NCBI GenBank assembly: GCA_019448385.1
Contig: JAGTXO010000041.1
Coordinates: forward strand, 1-64,000
Reading direction: 5' to 3'
DNA length: 64,000 nt
Origin: Diacronema lutheri
Lineage: Eukaryota > Haptophyta > Pavlovophyceae > Pavlovales > Pavlovaceae
The notes under the pieces are model-generated. The model did no database searches. It had not been told where the DNA came from and worked only from the letters and a program-made list of their open reading frames with translations. Made by a program: the position numbers and the translations under genes. This document shows, piece after piece, positions 30,511 to 39,670 of the stretch. Within the stretch, counting starts at the first letter, position 1. Each line of letters starts with the position of its first letter.

Positions 30511-33096
30511 TCACAACGAAGCGAGGTGGCACGTGCCGCCATGGGCGTAGCCGCGCTGCAACAGCGCCTCGTAGTCTGGACGACCTGCAATCACGACCGT
30601 GGGCGGCGTGCCAGACGCGCCCGCCGTGGGCTCGGCCGAGCCGAGCGCGAGCAGCGGCCGCGCGCCGCACGGCGGCAGCCGCGATGTGCGAAAGAAAGGG
30701 GCGAGCGCGGAGAGCGCGTGCGGCACATCAAATTGCGGCTGCCAGCACGCACGCTCCATGTGCGCGTCGTCTGTGCGTGCGGCCTTGAAGCCGTGCAGCG
30801 GCACGGGGCTCGCGCCCGCGGGCGGCTGCTGCGCTCGTTTGGTGCGTGCTGGCCGCTCCTGCGGCGGCCGCGGCGCGGGCGAGGGGCAGCGCGCGACGCG
30901 GCTCTGCTGTGTGCACGCACAGCAGGAGGAGGCGGGTGGCTGCAGCGCACGCGCTCGGGAGGGCAGAAGGGGGGGGGGGGGGGGGGAACGGCACGGCAGG
31001 ACAGGGCAGGGCAGGGCAGGGCAGGGCAGGGCAGGGCAGGGCAGGGCAGGGCAGGGCAGGGCAGGGCAGGGCAGGGCAGGGCAGGGCAGGGCAGGGCAGG
31101 GCAGAAAGGGGGAGACGCACCATGCACGGCTTGCGCAGCCGAATGCACCGTTGGCACGGGTGACTGTCGCAGGCTGTCTTCGCCTCGTGACAACTCCTGA
31201 TCTCCCAAAAGGAGGCGAGGCGGGGGGCGGGGGGGGGGGGGGGGGGGGGGGGGTGAAGACGCGTGCAAAGGGGGCAGGCGCGCGTTTCAAAGGCGCCGCG
31301 AGCGGTCGCGATGGCTGCGGCGAGCGGCGCGCGCGCGCGAGGCGGGCGACGCGCACGGCGCACGGCCGCGCACGGCGCGCTGAGCGCGCGCGTACACGCA
31401 TGCGCGCTTGCGCGGGCCCGCCTGCAGCGTGGCGGGGGGCGAAGTACACAGCTCGCTTGGCCCCGGCGGCTGCGTGCACACGATGGCTGCCGTCGGCCGC
31501 ACCGGCGTGCCCGACTGCATTGGCGAGCCCGGCTGCACCCCTCCACACGCGCCTGGGCTCGACTGCATTGGCGTGCCCGACTGCATTGGCGAGCCCGGCT
31601 GCAGCCCTCCACACGCGCCTGGCTGCGCGCCCGCTGCAGCCGCTGGCGCACACGGCGCGCATGGCTGCAGGCCGTGTGCGGGGGGTGCGCCGCCGTGTGC
31701 TGCGCTGTGCACGCTCGCACACGCAGCCAACATGCCGCTGGACGCGTCGACCCAGCCCACCGACGTTGCGCCCGGCTCGCGCGCGCCGTGGCACGCCGGC
31801 GCGTCCAGCGGCCATCGTTGCCAGCGGTGCACGGCGGGCGGGTGCACATCGACAATCACAACGCCGCGCGCGCATGTCTCCCCAAACGCGCGCGAGGCGG
31901 CGACGCGGGCAGCGCCGGCGTGCGCGCTCCACGCGCGCCGCGCATCGCCGCCGCACGGCGGCTCCGCCGGCTCCGCGCCCGCGCCGTCGGCGCCAGGGCC
32001 GAAGCGGAAGTGGCGCTCGCAAAACTCCGCGAGCCAAGCGTCCACGTCCGCTGGCCCGACCGGCGCGCGCGGGTTGACGTTGGCGGCGCACGATGGGCAG
32101 CAGCCGGGTGCGCGTGCGTTGGGCGCGAGGCAGCGCAAGCAGAAGGCGTGGCCGCACGAGAGCAGCACCGGCTCGCGCAGCGGCTGCGCGCACGCGCCGC
32201 ACGTGTACGAGCGGGCGCAGACGAGGCGGCCGTGCAACGCGGCGCCCACTTCATCAGCGAGGCATTGCGCGCGCGCGCGCAGCTGCGCGACAAGCACGGA
32301 TGCGAAGGGCTCGCCGAGGGCACGCTCGCCGAGCGGTGCGGCCAGCCGCTCGAAGCGCAGCGCCATCGTGTGCTTGTCGTGCTTCTTGAGGATCTTGCTC
32401 ACCGCCCGGCAGTTTAGCGCGCAGTACGTGTGCAACAGATCGAGCTCGTCGCGCACTGCCTCGAGAGAGGCAAGCGCCTCGGTGCGCCGGAGCTGCCGCG
32501 ATGAGAGCTCGGTAGCGTGCGCGCCCCCCGCCGACAGCGCAAGCAGCACCTCCGCGTTGAAGAGCACGTCGCCGTGCGGCGGCGCGGCCGCGCCGCGTGC
32601 GCGCCGGCAGAGCGCGTCGTCGGCCGCGGCGGCGCCTCGCTCGAGCCGGAGCTGGAGCGCGGCGCTCTCGCGCGTGTGAAATGCGCTCACCTTGGCGAGC
32701 TCGCGCAGCAGCGCGTCCACGAACGCGCCCTCCGTGTGCATGCGCAGCGCCGCGCGCTCGCGGTCGTCGTCGTCCGCATCGTCCGGATGTGCGCGCGCGC
32801 GAGACCGCGCGTGTTCACCGAGGACCCACTTGAGGACCTTCTTCAGGTCCTTGTACGCAAAATACTCATTGTGCCACGGCTCGTGCTCGAGCGCGCGCAT
32901 GCGCTGGCCCCTACCACCGCGCGCCCACGCAAGCGCAGGGCGTGCCGGGTGTCAGCGCGCCCGCGTGTCCGCGCGCAAATGATGGCATCGACGCGTGTCG
33001 CGCAGCGCTGAGCAATTAGCGCGGCTGCGTGCAGGCGCACGCGCGCGGCTCGCGCCGTCCGCGCGCGCGCGCGATCCGCGGCGAGTACCACTTCAT
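30511..33096 (-). CDS. SPX-RING-Zn2Cys6 fusion protein
   Basis: Four exons fit with matching phases (33089-33096, 31396-32910, 31121-31196, 30511-30939; 675 residues). The 8-base first exon gives MKW, so the protein opens MKWGQRMRALEHEPWHNEYF, the expected SPX start. KILKKHDK near residue 174 is the SPX helix that binds inositol pyrophosphates. A C3HC4 RING (CGACAQPL to CPSCA) spans about residues 238-280. A Pro/Gly-rich linker holds two copies of GGLQPGSPMQSGTP-like sequence. The second intron's donor GTACGC joins RKRACV to SCHEAKTAC and completes a six-Cys C-x2-C-x6-C-x4-C-x2-C-x6-C cluster (about 507-532) like fungal Zn2Cys6 DNA-binding domains. SPX-RING proteins are known phosphate-linked ubiquitin ligases. 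The added DNA-binding module suggests a phosphate-responsive regulator, which is inference. The last exon is not recognised. Confidence 0.7.
30969..30986. repeat. Poly-G run of 18 in intron 3 of the SPX gene
   Basis: The G run lies near the 3' end of the intron in the gene's direction, where it reads as poly-C and could act as an extended pyrimidine tract. Confidence 0.9.
31003..31103. repeat. GGGCA pentanucleotide microsatellite, about 20 units
   Basis: About 100 bases of perfect GGGCA repeats lie inside intron 3 of the SPX gene. The perfect units suggest recent expansion and likely length variation. Confidence 0.95.
31229..31253. repeat. Poly-G run of 25 in intron 2 of the SPX gene
   Basis: The run is preceded by CGGGGGGC. 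In the gene's direction it is poly-C, a short distance upstream of the acceptor GATCAG. Confidence 0.9.
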
Positions 33097-33800
33097 CGCG
33101 CGGCGCCTTGCGTGATGACACGCGGCGGCAGAAGCTCGGCGAGTTTTCCGCCGAGCAACCGAGTTTGAGAGTTTCGTTGCGGACTGTACCATAATAATTT
33201 TTGACAAGAACCGAGATTGAAAAAATCGCCCTATTAAACCTTCGCTTGCGACGGCTGCGCCCTCGCGCTCTGATGGCCGCGTTCCGCGCGCCCCGCCGCC
33301 CCTGCCCATCGACTGCGCCGGCACCGCGAACAACGTACTTTTCGCCCCGGTCGGTGGGTTTGGGGGTGGCGGGGCGCGCGTGCGCGGCCACGCGGCCAGC
33401 ATCGCGGCGCTTGCCACGCTGGCGGCGGGTGGCGGTGCGCTTCGCGGCGGCGGCAGGGGGCTGCGACGCGGCGGGGAGGGCGGCGGCTCGCTGGCGGCGG
33501 GCGTCGCGCTCTGCAGCGGCGGCGGGCGGCTTGGCGACGTGGCAGGCGGCGGCTCGGGGGTGGCGGTCGTCGCCGACGATCTTCGGGCCTCGGCGTGCGC
33601 GTGCGCGTCGGCCGGTGGTGTGATTGACGGCGGCCACCGGTGCGGCGGCGCGCGGGCGGCGGCGCGCGGTGGCTAGGCGCGTGTGGGCCTTTGGGCCTGC
33701 TCCGCCTGGCGCCTCGCTGCGCACTTCCTGACCCCATCTGTTGACCCGTCGGAAAGCGTCGTTAGTATTTATCCGCCGCCGGCCAGATTGCACCAATTGG
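33097..33800. other. Upstream region of the SPX gene, with an AT-rich island
   Basis: An AT-rich island at about 33180-33240 (ATAATAATTTTTGAC and nearby A/T runs) stands out against the GC-rich genome and probably contains the SPX gene's promoter. The rest, up to the stop of the next minus-strand gene, is GGC-rich. A Gly/Ala-rich plus-strand frame (33380-33676) is not convincing as a gene. Confidence 0.5.
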
Positions 33801-35003
33801 TCAAGCTGCAGCTTGGTCGTGCGCGAGGAAGACTGCGAGGCGGCCGCCGCGCGCGCAGAGGACGGCGTGGACCAACCGGAACGCCGCGAGCAGCGCCCCG
33901 CGCCCGAAGGTCTGCGCGCGCGCGAGCCGGCCGACGAGCGGGAGCGCGCGTTCAGCGACGCATCGTCCAACGCTCAGCTGCGCGGCGTGGGCGCGCGCGG
34001 CGTGCAGCGCGCGGCAGCGCGCCTCGAGCTCGCGCGCCGAGCGGTAGTGCACGCGGTCGCGCGCGCCCAGCGCCTCCGCCGCGCCGCTTACGCCCGCGTC
34101 GCGAGGCGCGGCGGCACGCGCGGCGGCGCGCGCGGTAGCCGCGTCCGCCGCCGGCTCGCGCGGCGCAAGGGCGGCGAGGCAGCGCGCGCGGTGGCGCGCC
34201 GCAGCCGCGCCGAGCCGCTCGAACTGCGCGCAGTCGGCAGCGGCGCGTAGCTCCTCGCCGTGCCGCAGCAGCAGCCGCGCGCACTGCGCGGCCACCTCGC
34301 GCGCCTCCGTGCGCTCGTCCTCGCTGTGTCCGCGCGCGCCGCGATCAAGCGCGCGTTCCACCGCCGCGCGGAGCGCACGGCTGTGCTCGACGCTTGCGCC
34401 GTGCGCCGCGCACAGTTCGCCGTAGGCGCGCGCGCCGCGTGCCGCGCTCCCGTCGCCGTCGGCGGCGGGAATGGCCGCCGCCGCTGCTGCCGCCGCGGCC
34501 GGCGGCGCGCCTTGCGTGCTCAAGAGCGCGCGCAGGAACGACATTTCGTCGGCGCTCGGGCTATCGCCGAGCTGCGCAGGCGCGCCGAGGCCGTACTCAG
34601 CGGCGCACCGCCCGAGCGCGGCGTGCAGCAGCTGCAGCCGTTGGCACGTCGCCGCGGCCGGCCGCGCGCGCGCGGGCGCCGGCGCGGTGGCGCGGCCCGG
34701 CGTTGGCGGCGCCGCGCTGCACGCGGCGCCCGCCTTGGATGCGACCACTCTGCCGCAGCGCCCGTCGAGCGCCGCTCGGCACGGCGCCGCGCCGGCGGCG
34801 GCAGGCGTGCCTGCGCCCGCGCGCGCATCGGGCGCGGCCGCCTCGCGCTCGAGTGAGCGGAGCGCGTCAGCGGCGTCGTCGCACGCGCCCTCGACAGCGG
34901 CCGTCTCGTGCGCTAGGTCAGCGTACAGCTCGCCCATGTGCACGATGATCTGGTCGAGCGCGCGCGCGACGTCGCCCGCGAGCTGCGAGCGCACCTCGCC
35001 CAT
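33801..35003 (-). CDS. Helical protein of 400 residues, unknown function
   Basis: An uninterrupted frame encodes an Ala- and Arg-rich, strongly helical protein. The first 50 residues (LAGDVARALDQIIVHMGELY and on) and several later stretches have heptad-like spacing that suggests coiled coils, separated by Ala/Pro linkers. There is no signal peptide or membrane segment. I do not recognise the family; a cytoskeletal or tethering role would be speculation. The start codon lies only 33 bases from the mariner-derived element, so its original promoter was separated from it or replaced by the element's arm. Confidence 0.6.
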   Translation of the reverse strand: MGEVRSQLAGDVARALDQIIVHMGELYADLAHETAAVEGACDDAADALRSLEREAAAPDARAGAGTPAAAGAAPCRAALDGRCGRVVASKAGAACSAAPPTPGRATAPAPARARPAAATCQRLQLLHAALGRCAAEYGLGAPAQLGDSPSADEMSFLRALLSTQGAPPAAAAAAAAAIPAADGDGSAARGARAYGELCAAHGASVEHSRALRAAVERALDRGARGHSEDERTEAREVAAQCARLLLRHGEELRAAADCAQFERLGAAAARHRARCLAALAPREPAADAATARAAARAAAPRDAGVSGAAEALGARDRVHYRSARELEARCRALHAARAHAAQLSVGRCVAERALPLVGRLARAQTFGRGALLAAFRLVHAVLCARGGRLAVFLAHDQAAA

Positions 35004-35037
35004 CCTCGCCGTTTCCCGCCCAGCCGTGGTATGAGTA

Positions 35038-35475
35038 CTGCCCGTTGGGTCTGAGTTCGCGGACGAAGGAATAGGAGAGACCCGCGCGCGAAAAAGCGAA
35101 AATGGCCGCGAGAGGTGCGCGCGCGCGTCGCGTCGGCCCCGCGGGAGGTGGCGCGGTGCGTGTCGCGCTATGCGTGTCGCCGCTGCGCGTGGGGGTTCCT
35201 GACATACCCGGGAACCCCGCTCTCATAACCGCGACACGTGCAGGCGGCGCGGCCGCAGCGCCGCGAGCGGCGTCATTATCGGCGTCGGTCGCGGGCACCG
35301 GCTCTCGGTCGAGGTCATGAAGATCATCCTGTGGCGGCTATTTTCTCGGCAGGAGCGCGGTGAGGATCGCGGATGACCTCCACACATCCACCGACACGCT
35401 CACGGAGTCGATCGTCCGCGCCACCATCGAGCGGTACGAGGCCACCGGCATCGTCGATTCCCAGCCGAACAAGCC
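35038..35475 (+). repeat. Left terminal inverted repeat of the mariner-derived element
   Basis: Matches 37356-37793 in reverse complement over the full 438 bases, with one mismatch near 35276. It includes a start of the transposase-like helix-turn-helix frame reading inward. Confidence 0.93.
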
Positions 35476-37075
35476 ACACGCTCGGTGAGCCGGCAGCGGA
35501 CGGCGGCGTCGCGGACGGTGTCGCCGTGCCGGCCCCGGGTTCCCAAGATGGCCAGGACCCCGCCGCCGCAGCTGCGACATCCGCCGCGCCCGGCCCGCCG
35601 GCCGGCGCAGGCGCGCTCGCGGCCCTCCGCTTGGACGCGGACGCCGGCGCGCGCGCTGGCGTTGGTCGCGTCAAGGTCGCGCGCGCCGGTCCGTTGGACA
35701 AGGCGATAGCCGACAAGATGACGCGAGCGAAGCGCAAGGCCGACCAAGACGAGGCCAATCGCGCGCGCGAGACCTCGGCGCCGGCTGGCGCGCGACCCCG
35801 CGTGCCGAGGGTTACCATGTACTCGCCTACAACAATTGGCGCGCTGCCGCAGCGCTCGTCTCGCAAGCCCAGCGCTGGCGCAACGAAGCCGCCCGAGAAA
35901 GCGGCTCCAGTGCGCGCCCTCGCCGGCGGCGGGGCCGGCGCGAAGGCCGGTAGCTCGAGCGCGCTGCCGGCGGCCGAGCCGGACGAGCACGAGCCGGACG
36001 AGCACGAGCCGGCGCGTGGGCTTGCGGCGGTGCCCGCGCAGGATTCGCTCAAGTCGTGGCGGACGACTCCGAGGAGGAGGGGAAGCCTTTGGAGACGCTG
36101 CGCGTGTACCTCGTGTCCTTTGACGCGTACGTTGATGCCCTCTACGTTGATGCCCTCAAGCCGGGCGAGCCATTGTGCGTCAAGCTGGGCGCCAACTCGG
36201 GGGACAACGATGCGATCACTCGCGTGCAAGCTTTAAAAAGGGCCAAGCTCCTCTTCAGTATAGCGCGGAGGCCGCGGAGCTCGCCAAGTCGGAGGCCGCG
36301 CGCACGCAGAGGAGAACAAGGTGCACTTTGCGCCTGCGCTCGGGGAGAAGGCGCAAGCGCAGGCCCGGTCGGCTGAGACGCGCGCCAACAAGGACGAGGC
36401 GGCCGCAAAGGCGGCGGAGATCAAAGCCGCGCAGCTTGAGGAGCGCACGGCGGAGACGAGCGATGTGTCGGCGCGCCGGCCCGGCGCGCGAGACGCGTCG
36501 CGCCGCTAATCGCGCTCGACCGGCGAAGACGGTGAGGATGACGAAGCAAGCGCTTCCGCGCCGCTACGCGCTCTCGTTGGTCTACAAGCAGCCGACGGCT
36601 TTTACGCGCTGGTCGAGAGCCGCGACGTGCTCACCGCGCTCCTACGCTCGACGCACGACTCGACTCACGGCAACCTGCCGCAGCCGCCTCACTCCCTTCG
36701 GCTCTACCGGATCGGCATCAGCGAGAGGTCGGCGCGCCCGCAGTGTTCGTCCGCCTGACGCTGATCACCGACGATGCCGACGTGGCGCGCAGGTTTTACG
36801 CGCCGAGCGGCGCGCAGCAGGACTTGGACATCTGCATTCTTTACCTTGTCGTCGAGGTGACGCCCCCGCCCAAGCACCCTGGCAAGGTCGGTGGCGGCGG
36901 CCTCGTGGCGTCGGGCGGCTGGGCCGGCGCGTTCGATGCCTACTCCGCGCCCGTGCCGGCGCCGCAGTCCATTGCTCCCACTATGCCGGCCGCTCAGAGC
37001 GTGGCGCTCGCGCAGCAGGTCGCGCAGGCGCTCGAGTTGTGCAAAGTTGGCTGGGATGCGACCGCGCAGGCGTGA
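35476..37075 (+). other. Coding-like cargo inside the mariner-derived element
   Basis: Three plus-strand frames look protein-like in turn. Around 35480-36055 is a Pro/Ala-rich, basic segment with KMTRAKRKADQDEANRARE and a duplicated PDEHE motif. Around 36056-36240 is an acidic start then LETLRVYLVSFDAYVDALYV and LCVKLGANSGDNDAITRVQ. Around 36743-37075 is FVRLTLITDDADVARRFYAP followed by a Gly/Ala/Pro-rich tail. A Lys/Glu/Ala helix (about 36321-36505) lies between. None matches a transposase. They may be pieces of a captured host gene or a defective accessory gene. Confidence 0.35.
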
Positions 37076-37355
37076 ATCAAGGCTGCTGAGCACATCAACA
37101 GCAGCGTCGAGCGCGCGCAGCTGTTCCTCAGCATGCCCGAGGTGTTCTTCTTCGTCGCGGGCCGCTTGGACGCGCTGCATCTTCTTGAGCGAGAGGCCGG
37201 CGGCGCAGAGGTTGTAGTGAATGTACTCGCGCGTGAACGCCTTGAGCGTGACGGCCTGCGGCTCGGCCGCAATCTCGCTTAAGTGAAGTCACGGTTGCTC
37301 CGCCATGATCGCGAGCATCAGCTCCTGGTCGAGCTCGCTCATGAGCTTCGCGCAC

Positions 37356-37793
37356 GGCTTGTTCGGCTGGGAATCGACGATGCCGGTGGCCTCGTACCGC
37401 TCGATGGTGGCGCGGACGATCGACTCCGTGAGCGTGTCGGTGGATGTGTGGAGGTCATCCGCGATCCTCACCGCGCTCCTGCCGAGAAAATAGCCGCCAC
37501 AGGATGATCTTCATGACCTCGACCGAGAGCCGGTGCCCGCGACCGACGCCGATGATGACGCCGCTCGCGGCGCTGCGGCCGCGCCGCCTGCACGTGTCGC
37601 GGTTATGAGAGCGGGGTTCCCGGGTATGTCAGGAACCCCCACGCGCAGCGGCGACACGCATAGCGCGACACGCACCGCGCCACCTCCCGCGGGGCCGACG
37701 CGACGCGCGCGCGCACCTCTCGCGGCCATTTTCGCTTTTTCGCGCGCGGGTCTCTCCTATTCCTTCGTCCGCGAACTCAGACCCAACGGGCAG
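37356..37793 (-). repeat. Right terminal inverted repeat of the mariner-derived element
   Basis: Mirror of the left arm. From here the transposase-like frame continues leftward into the element interior. The arm ends 19 bases before the start codon of the next plus-strand gene. Confidence 0.93.
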
Positions 37794-37812
37794 TACTAGT
37801 CTCACCGATAAA

Positions 37813-39042
37813 ATGGCGCCGTACTCACTTTCGATGCGGTGGATTCTTCTCGCCTGCGCGCTGGCCGCGACGAGCGCCTCGGCGTTGCGCGCGGGCGCGT
37901 CGCGCGTCGCGCCGCGCGCGGCTGCGCGCGCTCGCATTGCGCTCGGCTCGGCCAACGCGCTCGCCGGCCTCGTCCTCGCGCCGCGACGCGAGGCGGGCTT
38001 CGACGACAAGGTGATCGGCTCGGCGTGCGTCCGGCGCTTCGTGAACGACGACGGCGAGCAGTGGCTGATGTGGTACTCGGCGCGCGGCCGCGACTTTGAT
38101 CCGGACGTGCTATCTATTGCGACTGGCCGCATTGGCCTCGCGACGAGCACCGACGGCGTCTCGTGGACGCGCGAGGGCGCGGTGCTCTCCGAGAACCGCG
38201 ACGAATGGTTCTTCTTCGACACGGCGCACGTCGGCGTCGGCGACGTTCAGGTGATGAGCTCGCAGAGTCAGCGGACGGGCGGCGTCGCGATGTACTGGTG
38301 CTACTACTTTGGCGGCGACCTCGCCCGCACGGCCGAGACGGCGCCAAAGGGGGCGTCCATGTCGATCGGCCTCGCGATGAGCTCCAACGGGCGCAACTGG
38401 GGCCGCGTCGAGGGCGAGCACGCGAACGGCGCGATCCTCACGCCGAGCGACGACCCGGCCGCCTTCGACGCCGCCTTCGTCGGCTGGCCGCAGGTGGTGA
38501 TGCGCCGTCCGGAGGACTACGTTTTGTACTACCACACGATCGTTGCACGCACCGGCAACTACGTCGTCGCGGCCGCGCGCGGTACGGACGGGGTCAAATT
38601 CAACAAGGTTGGGCCCATCTTGAGCGCCGGCCCACCCGGCTCCTTCGACGAGCGCGGCGCGGGCGCGCGGCATGTGATCGAGGTGAAGCAGCAGGATGGC
38701 GTGCGGCAGCCGCGCTTCTTGATGGCGTACGAGGCGATCGACGGCGCTGGCACGCACTCGATCGGCCTCGCGCGGAGCGACGACGGACTCGCGTGGACGA
38801 AGAGCGGCGATGGGCCCATCTTCGCGCCGAGCGCCGCGCAAGGCGCGTGGGACGGCGGTGCGGTCGGGCGGCCAAACCTCGTGCCGCTCGACGGCGGCCG
38901 CTACCGCCTCTTCTACTACGGGCAGAGCGGCAAGGGCGCGGCATCTGAACAGGAATGGAGTGGCATCGGCGTGGCCGAGTGCGACGGCACCGACTGGTCG
39001 GCGTGGACGCGCGTCGGCTCGACGCACGATGCGCGCGCCTAA
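37813..39042 (+). CDS. GH43/GH32-like five-bladed propeller protein, secreted or organelle-targeted
   Basis: The protein has 409 residues and starts with a hydrophobic leader (MRWILLACALAATSASALRA), a secretion signal or the first part of a bipartite plastid signal. The mature part has repeated propeller strands ending in aromatic/Asp-rich turns: DGEQWLMWYSARG, STDGVSWTREG, EDYVLYYHTIVA, SDDGLAWTKSGDG and GGRYRLFYYGQSG. This is the pattern of the glycosyl-hydrolase five-bladed superfamily, which acts on arabinan, fructan or sucrose-type sugars. Close plant and cyanobacterial relatives are uncharacterised. Without a clear catalytic trio the substrate cannot be named. It is divergent to the 33801-35003 gene, with a transposon filling the gap. 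Confidence 0.72.
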   Translation: MAPYSLSMRWILLACALAATSASALRAGASRVAPRAAARARIALGSANALAGLVLAPRREAGFDDKVIGSACVRRFVNDDGEQWLMWYSARGRDFDPDVLSIATGRIGLATSTDGVSWTREGAVLSENRDEWFFFDTAHVGVGDVQVMSSQSQRTGGVAMYWCYYFGGDLARTAETAPKGASMSIGLAMSSNGRNWGRVEGEHANGAILTPSDDPAAFDAAFVGWPQVVMRRPEDYVLYYHTIVARTGNYVVAAARGTDGVKFNKVGPILSAGPPGSFDERGAGARHVIEVKQQDGVRQPRFLMAYEAIDGAGTHSIGLARSDDGLAWTKSGDGPIFAPSAAQGAWDGGAVGRPNLVPLDGGRYRLFYYGQSGKGAASEQEWSGIGVAECDGTDWSAWTRVGSTHDARA

Positions 39043-39161
39043 AAGCGTCGTATATCTCACGGCTGTCGCTGACCCGAGCGCGATGGCGAGCGAGCGTCAG
39101 ACGCGCGCCTCGGGTCGCGCCTGCACCTCCCGCGTGCTCAGAAGCCGAGCGACCCGCGTGC

Positions 39162-39539
39162 TCAGAAGCCGAGCGACTCGAGGTAGGCGACCACCTTCTC
39201 TTTGTGCAGGCCCTTGATCTCAATCCGTCCGGTGCGAACCTCAACCTTGGGCTGTGCGCACACGCGCGCAAGCTCGCGGCAGAGCTCTTCCGCATCCCCG
39301 ACGTACTTGCGCACGAGCGTGAGCCGGCGTGTTCTCCCATTGCGGTAGTCGTGGTACACGGGCAGCTCGTTGTAATTGGAGCGGAAGACGCGGAATCCGG
39401 GTGTCGCCGCGGGCGCGGGTGGAGTGACAGGCGGGTTCGTAACCTCGCCGCTCGCGCACGCGCGCACGGCCGATGTGCGCAGCAGCCTGTGCAGCGGCGA
39501 GAACACGCTGGAGATGCGTCGCGCGAAGGAGGACGCCAT
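39162..39539 (-). CDS. MRPL49: Mitochondrial ribosomal protein mL49 (IMG2 family)
   Basis: This small protein of the mitochondrial large ribosomal subunit has 125 residues. An Arg/Ser-rich N-terminus (MASSFARRISSVFSPLHRLL) is a good mitochondrial presequence. The conserved core follows: FRVFRSNYNELPVYHDYRNG, then RTRRLTLVRKYVGDAEEL, then a strand pair VEVRTGRIEIKGLHKEKV ending LESLGF at the C-terminus, as in the mL49/IMG2 family. An in-frame ATG 75 bases upstream would prepend residues that spoil the presequence, so the start at 39539 is preferred. It converges with the propeller gene. Confidence 0.85.
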   Translation of the reverse strand: MASSFARRISSVFSPLHRLLRTSAVRACASGEVTNPPVTPPAPAATPGFRVFRSNYNELPVYHDYRNGRTRRLTLVRKYVGDAEELCRELARVCAQPKVEVRTGRIEIKGLHKEKVVAYLESLGF

Positions 39540-39670
39540 GGCGGCTCGAGCCCTAGGGTCGAGGGCAACTTTAAACTTTCGAGTATGGAGGTTCACGGAA
39601 CGGAAGAAGAGCACGGATCAGGATGACGCGCGCGCCACGCCGACTCGGCGCGCGGGGGCGCAGCCGTGAC

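Larger units (their letters stand above)
35038..37793. mobile_element. Tc1/mariner-derived element with 438-bp inverted repeats
   Basis: The element is 2,756 bp long, begins CTGCCCGTTGGGTCT and ends with its reverse complement. It is flanked by TA on both sides, the usual target duplication of the Tc1/mariner group. The arms (35038-35475 and 37356-37793) are identical but for one T/C difference that I found. Each arm carries the start of a transposase-like frame with the helix-turn-helix IADDLHTSTDTLTESIVRAT and a following ERYEATGIVDSQPNKP. Only next to the right arm does it continue (KLMSELDQELMLAIMAEQ, later LSLKKMQRV), with frame changes, and no DDE/D catalytic region is visible. The centre holds unrelated plus-strand coding-like sequence. 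It is thus a non-autonomous, very recent derivative. Confidence 0.88.

Noticed and set aside
31003-31103. CRISPR-like or short direct repeat array
   Set aside because: The units are contiguous pentanucleotides without spacers, a simple microsatellite.
31121-31196. Cys-rich segment as a random shadow frame
   Set aside because: Initially doubtful, but splice signals, phase on both sides and the completed six-Cys pattern all agree, so it was kept as an exon.
30478-31200. Plus-strand 240-residue frame after the TATA-like box
   Set aside because: Its sequence is Arg-rich and runs into the GGGCA repeat, and it is antisense to a better supported exon.
39540-39614. N-terminal extension of mL49 (start at 39614)
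   Set aside because: The added residues disrupt an otherwise typical mitochondrial presequence.
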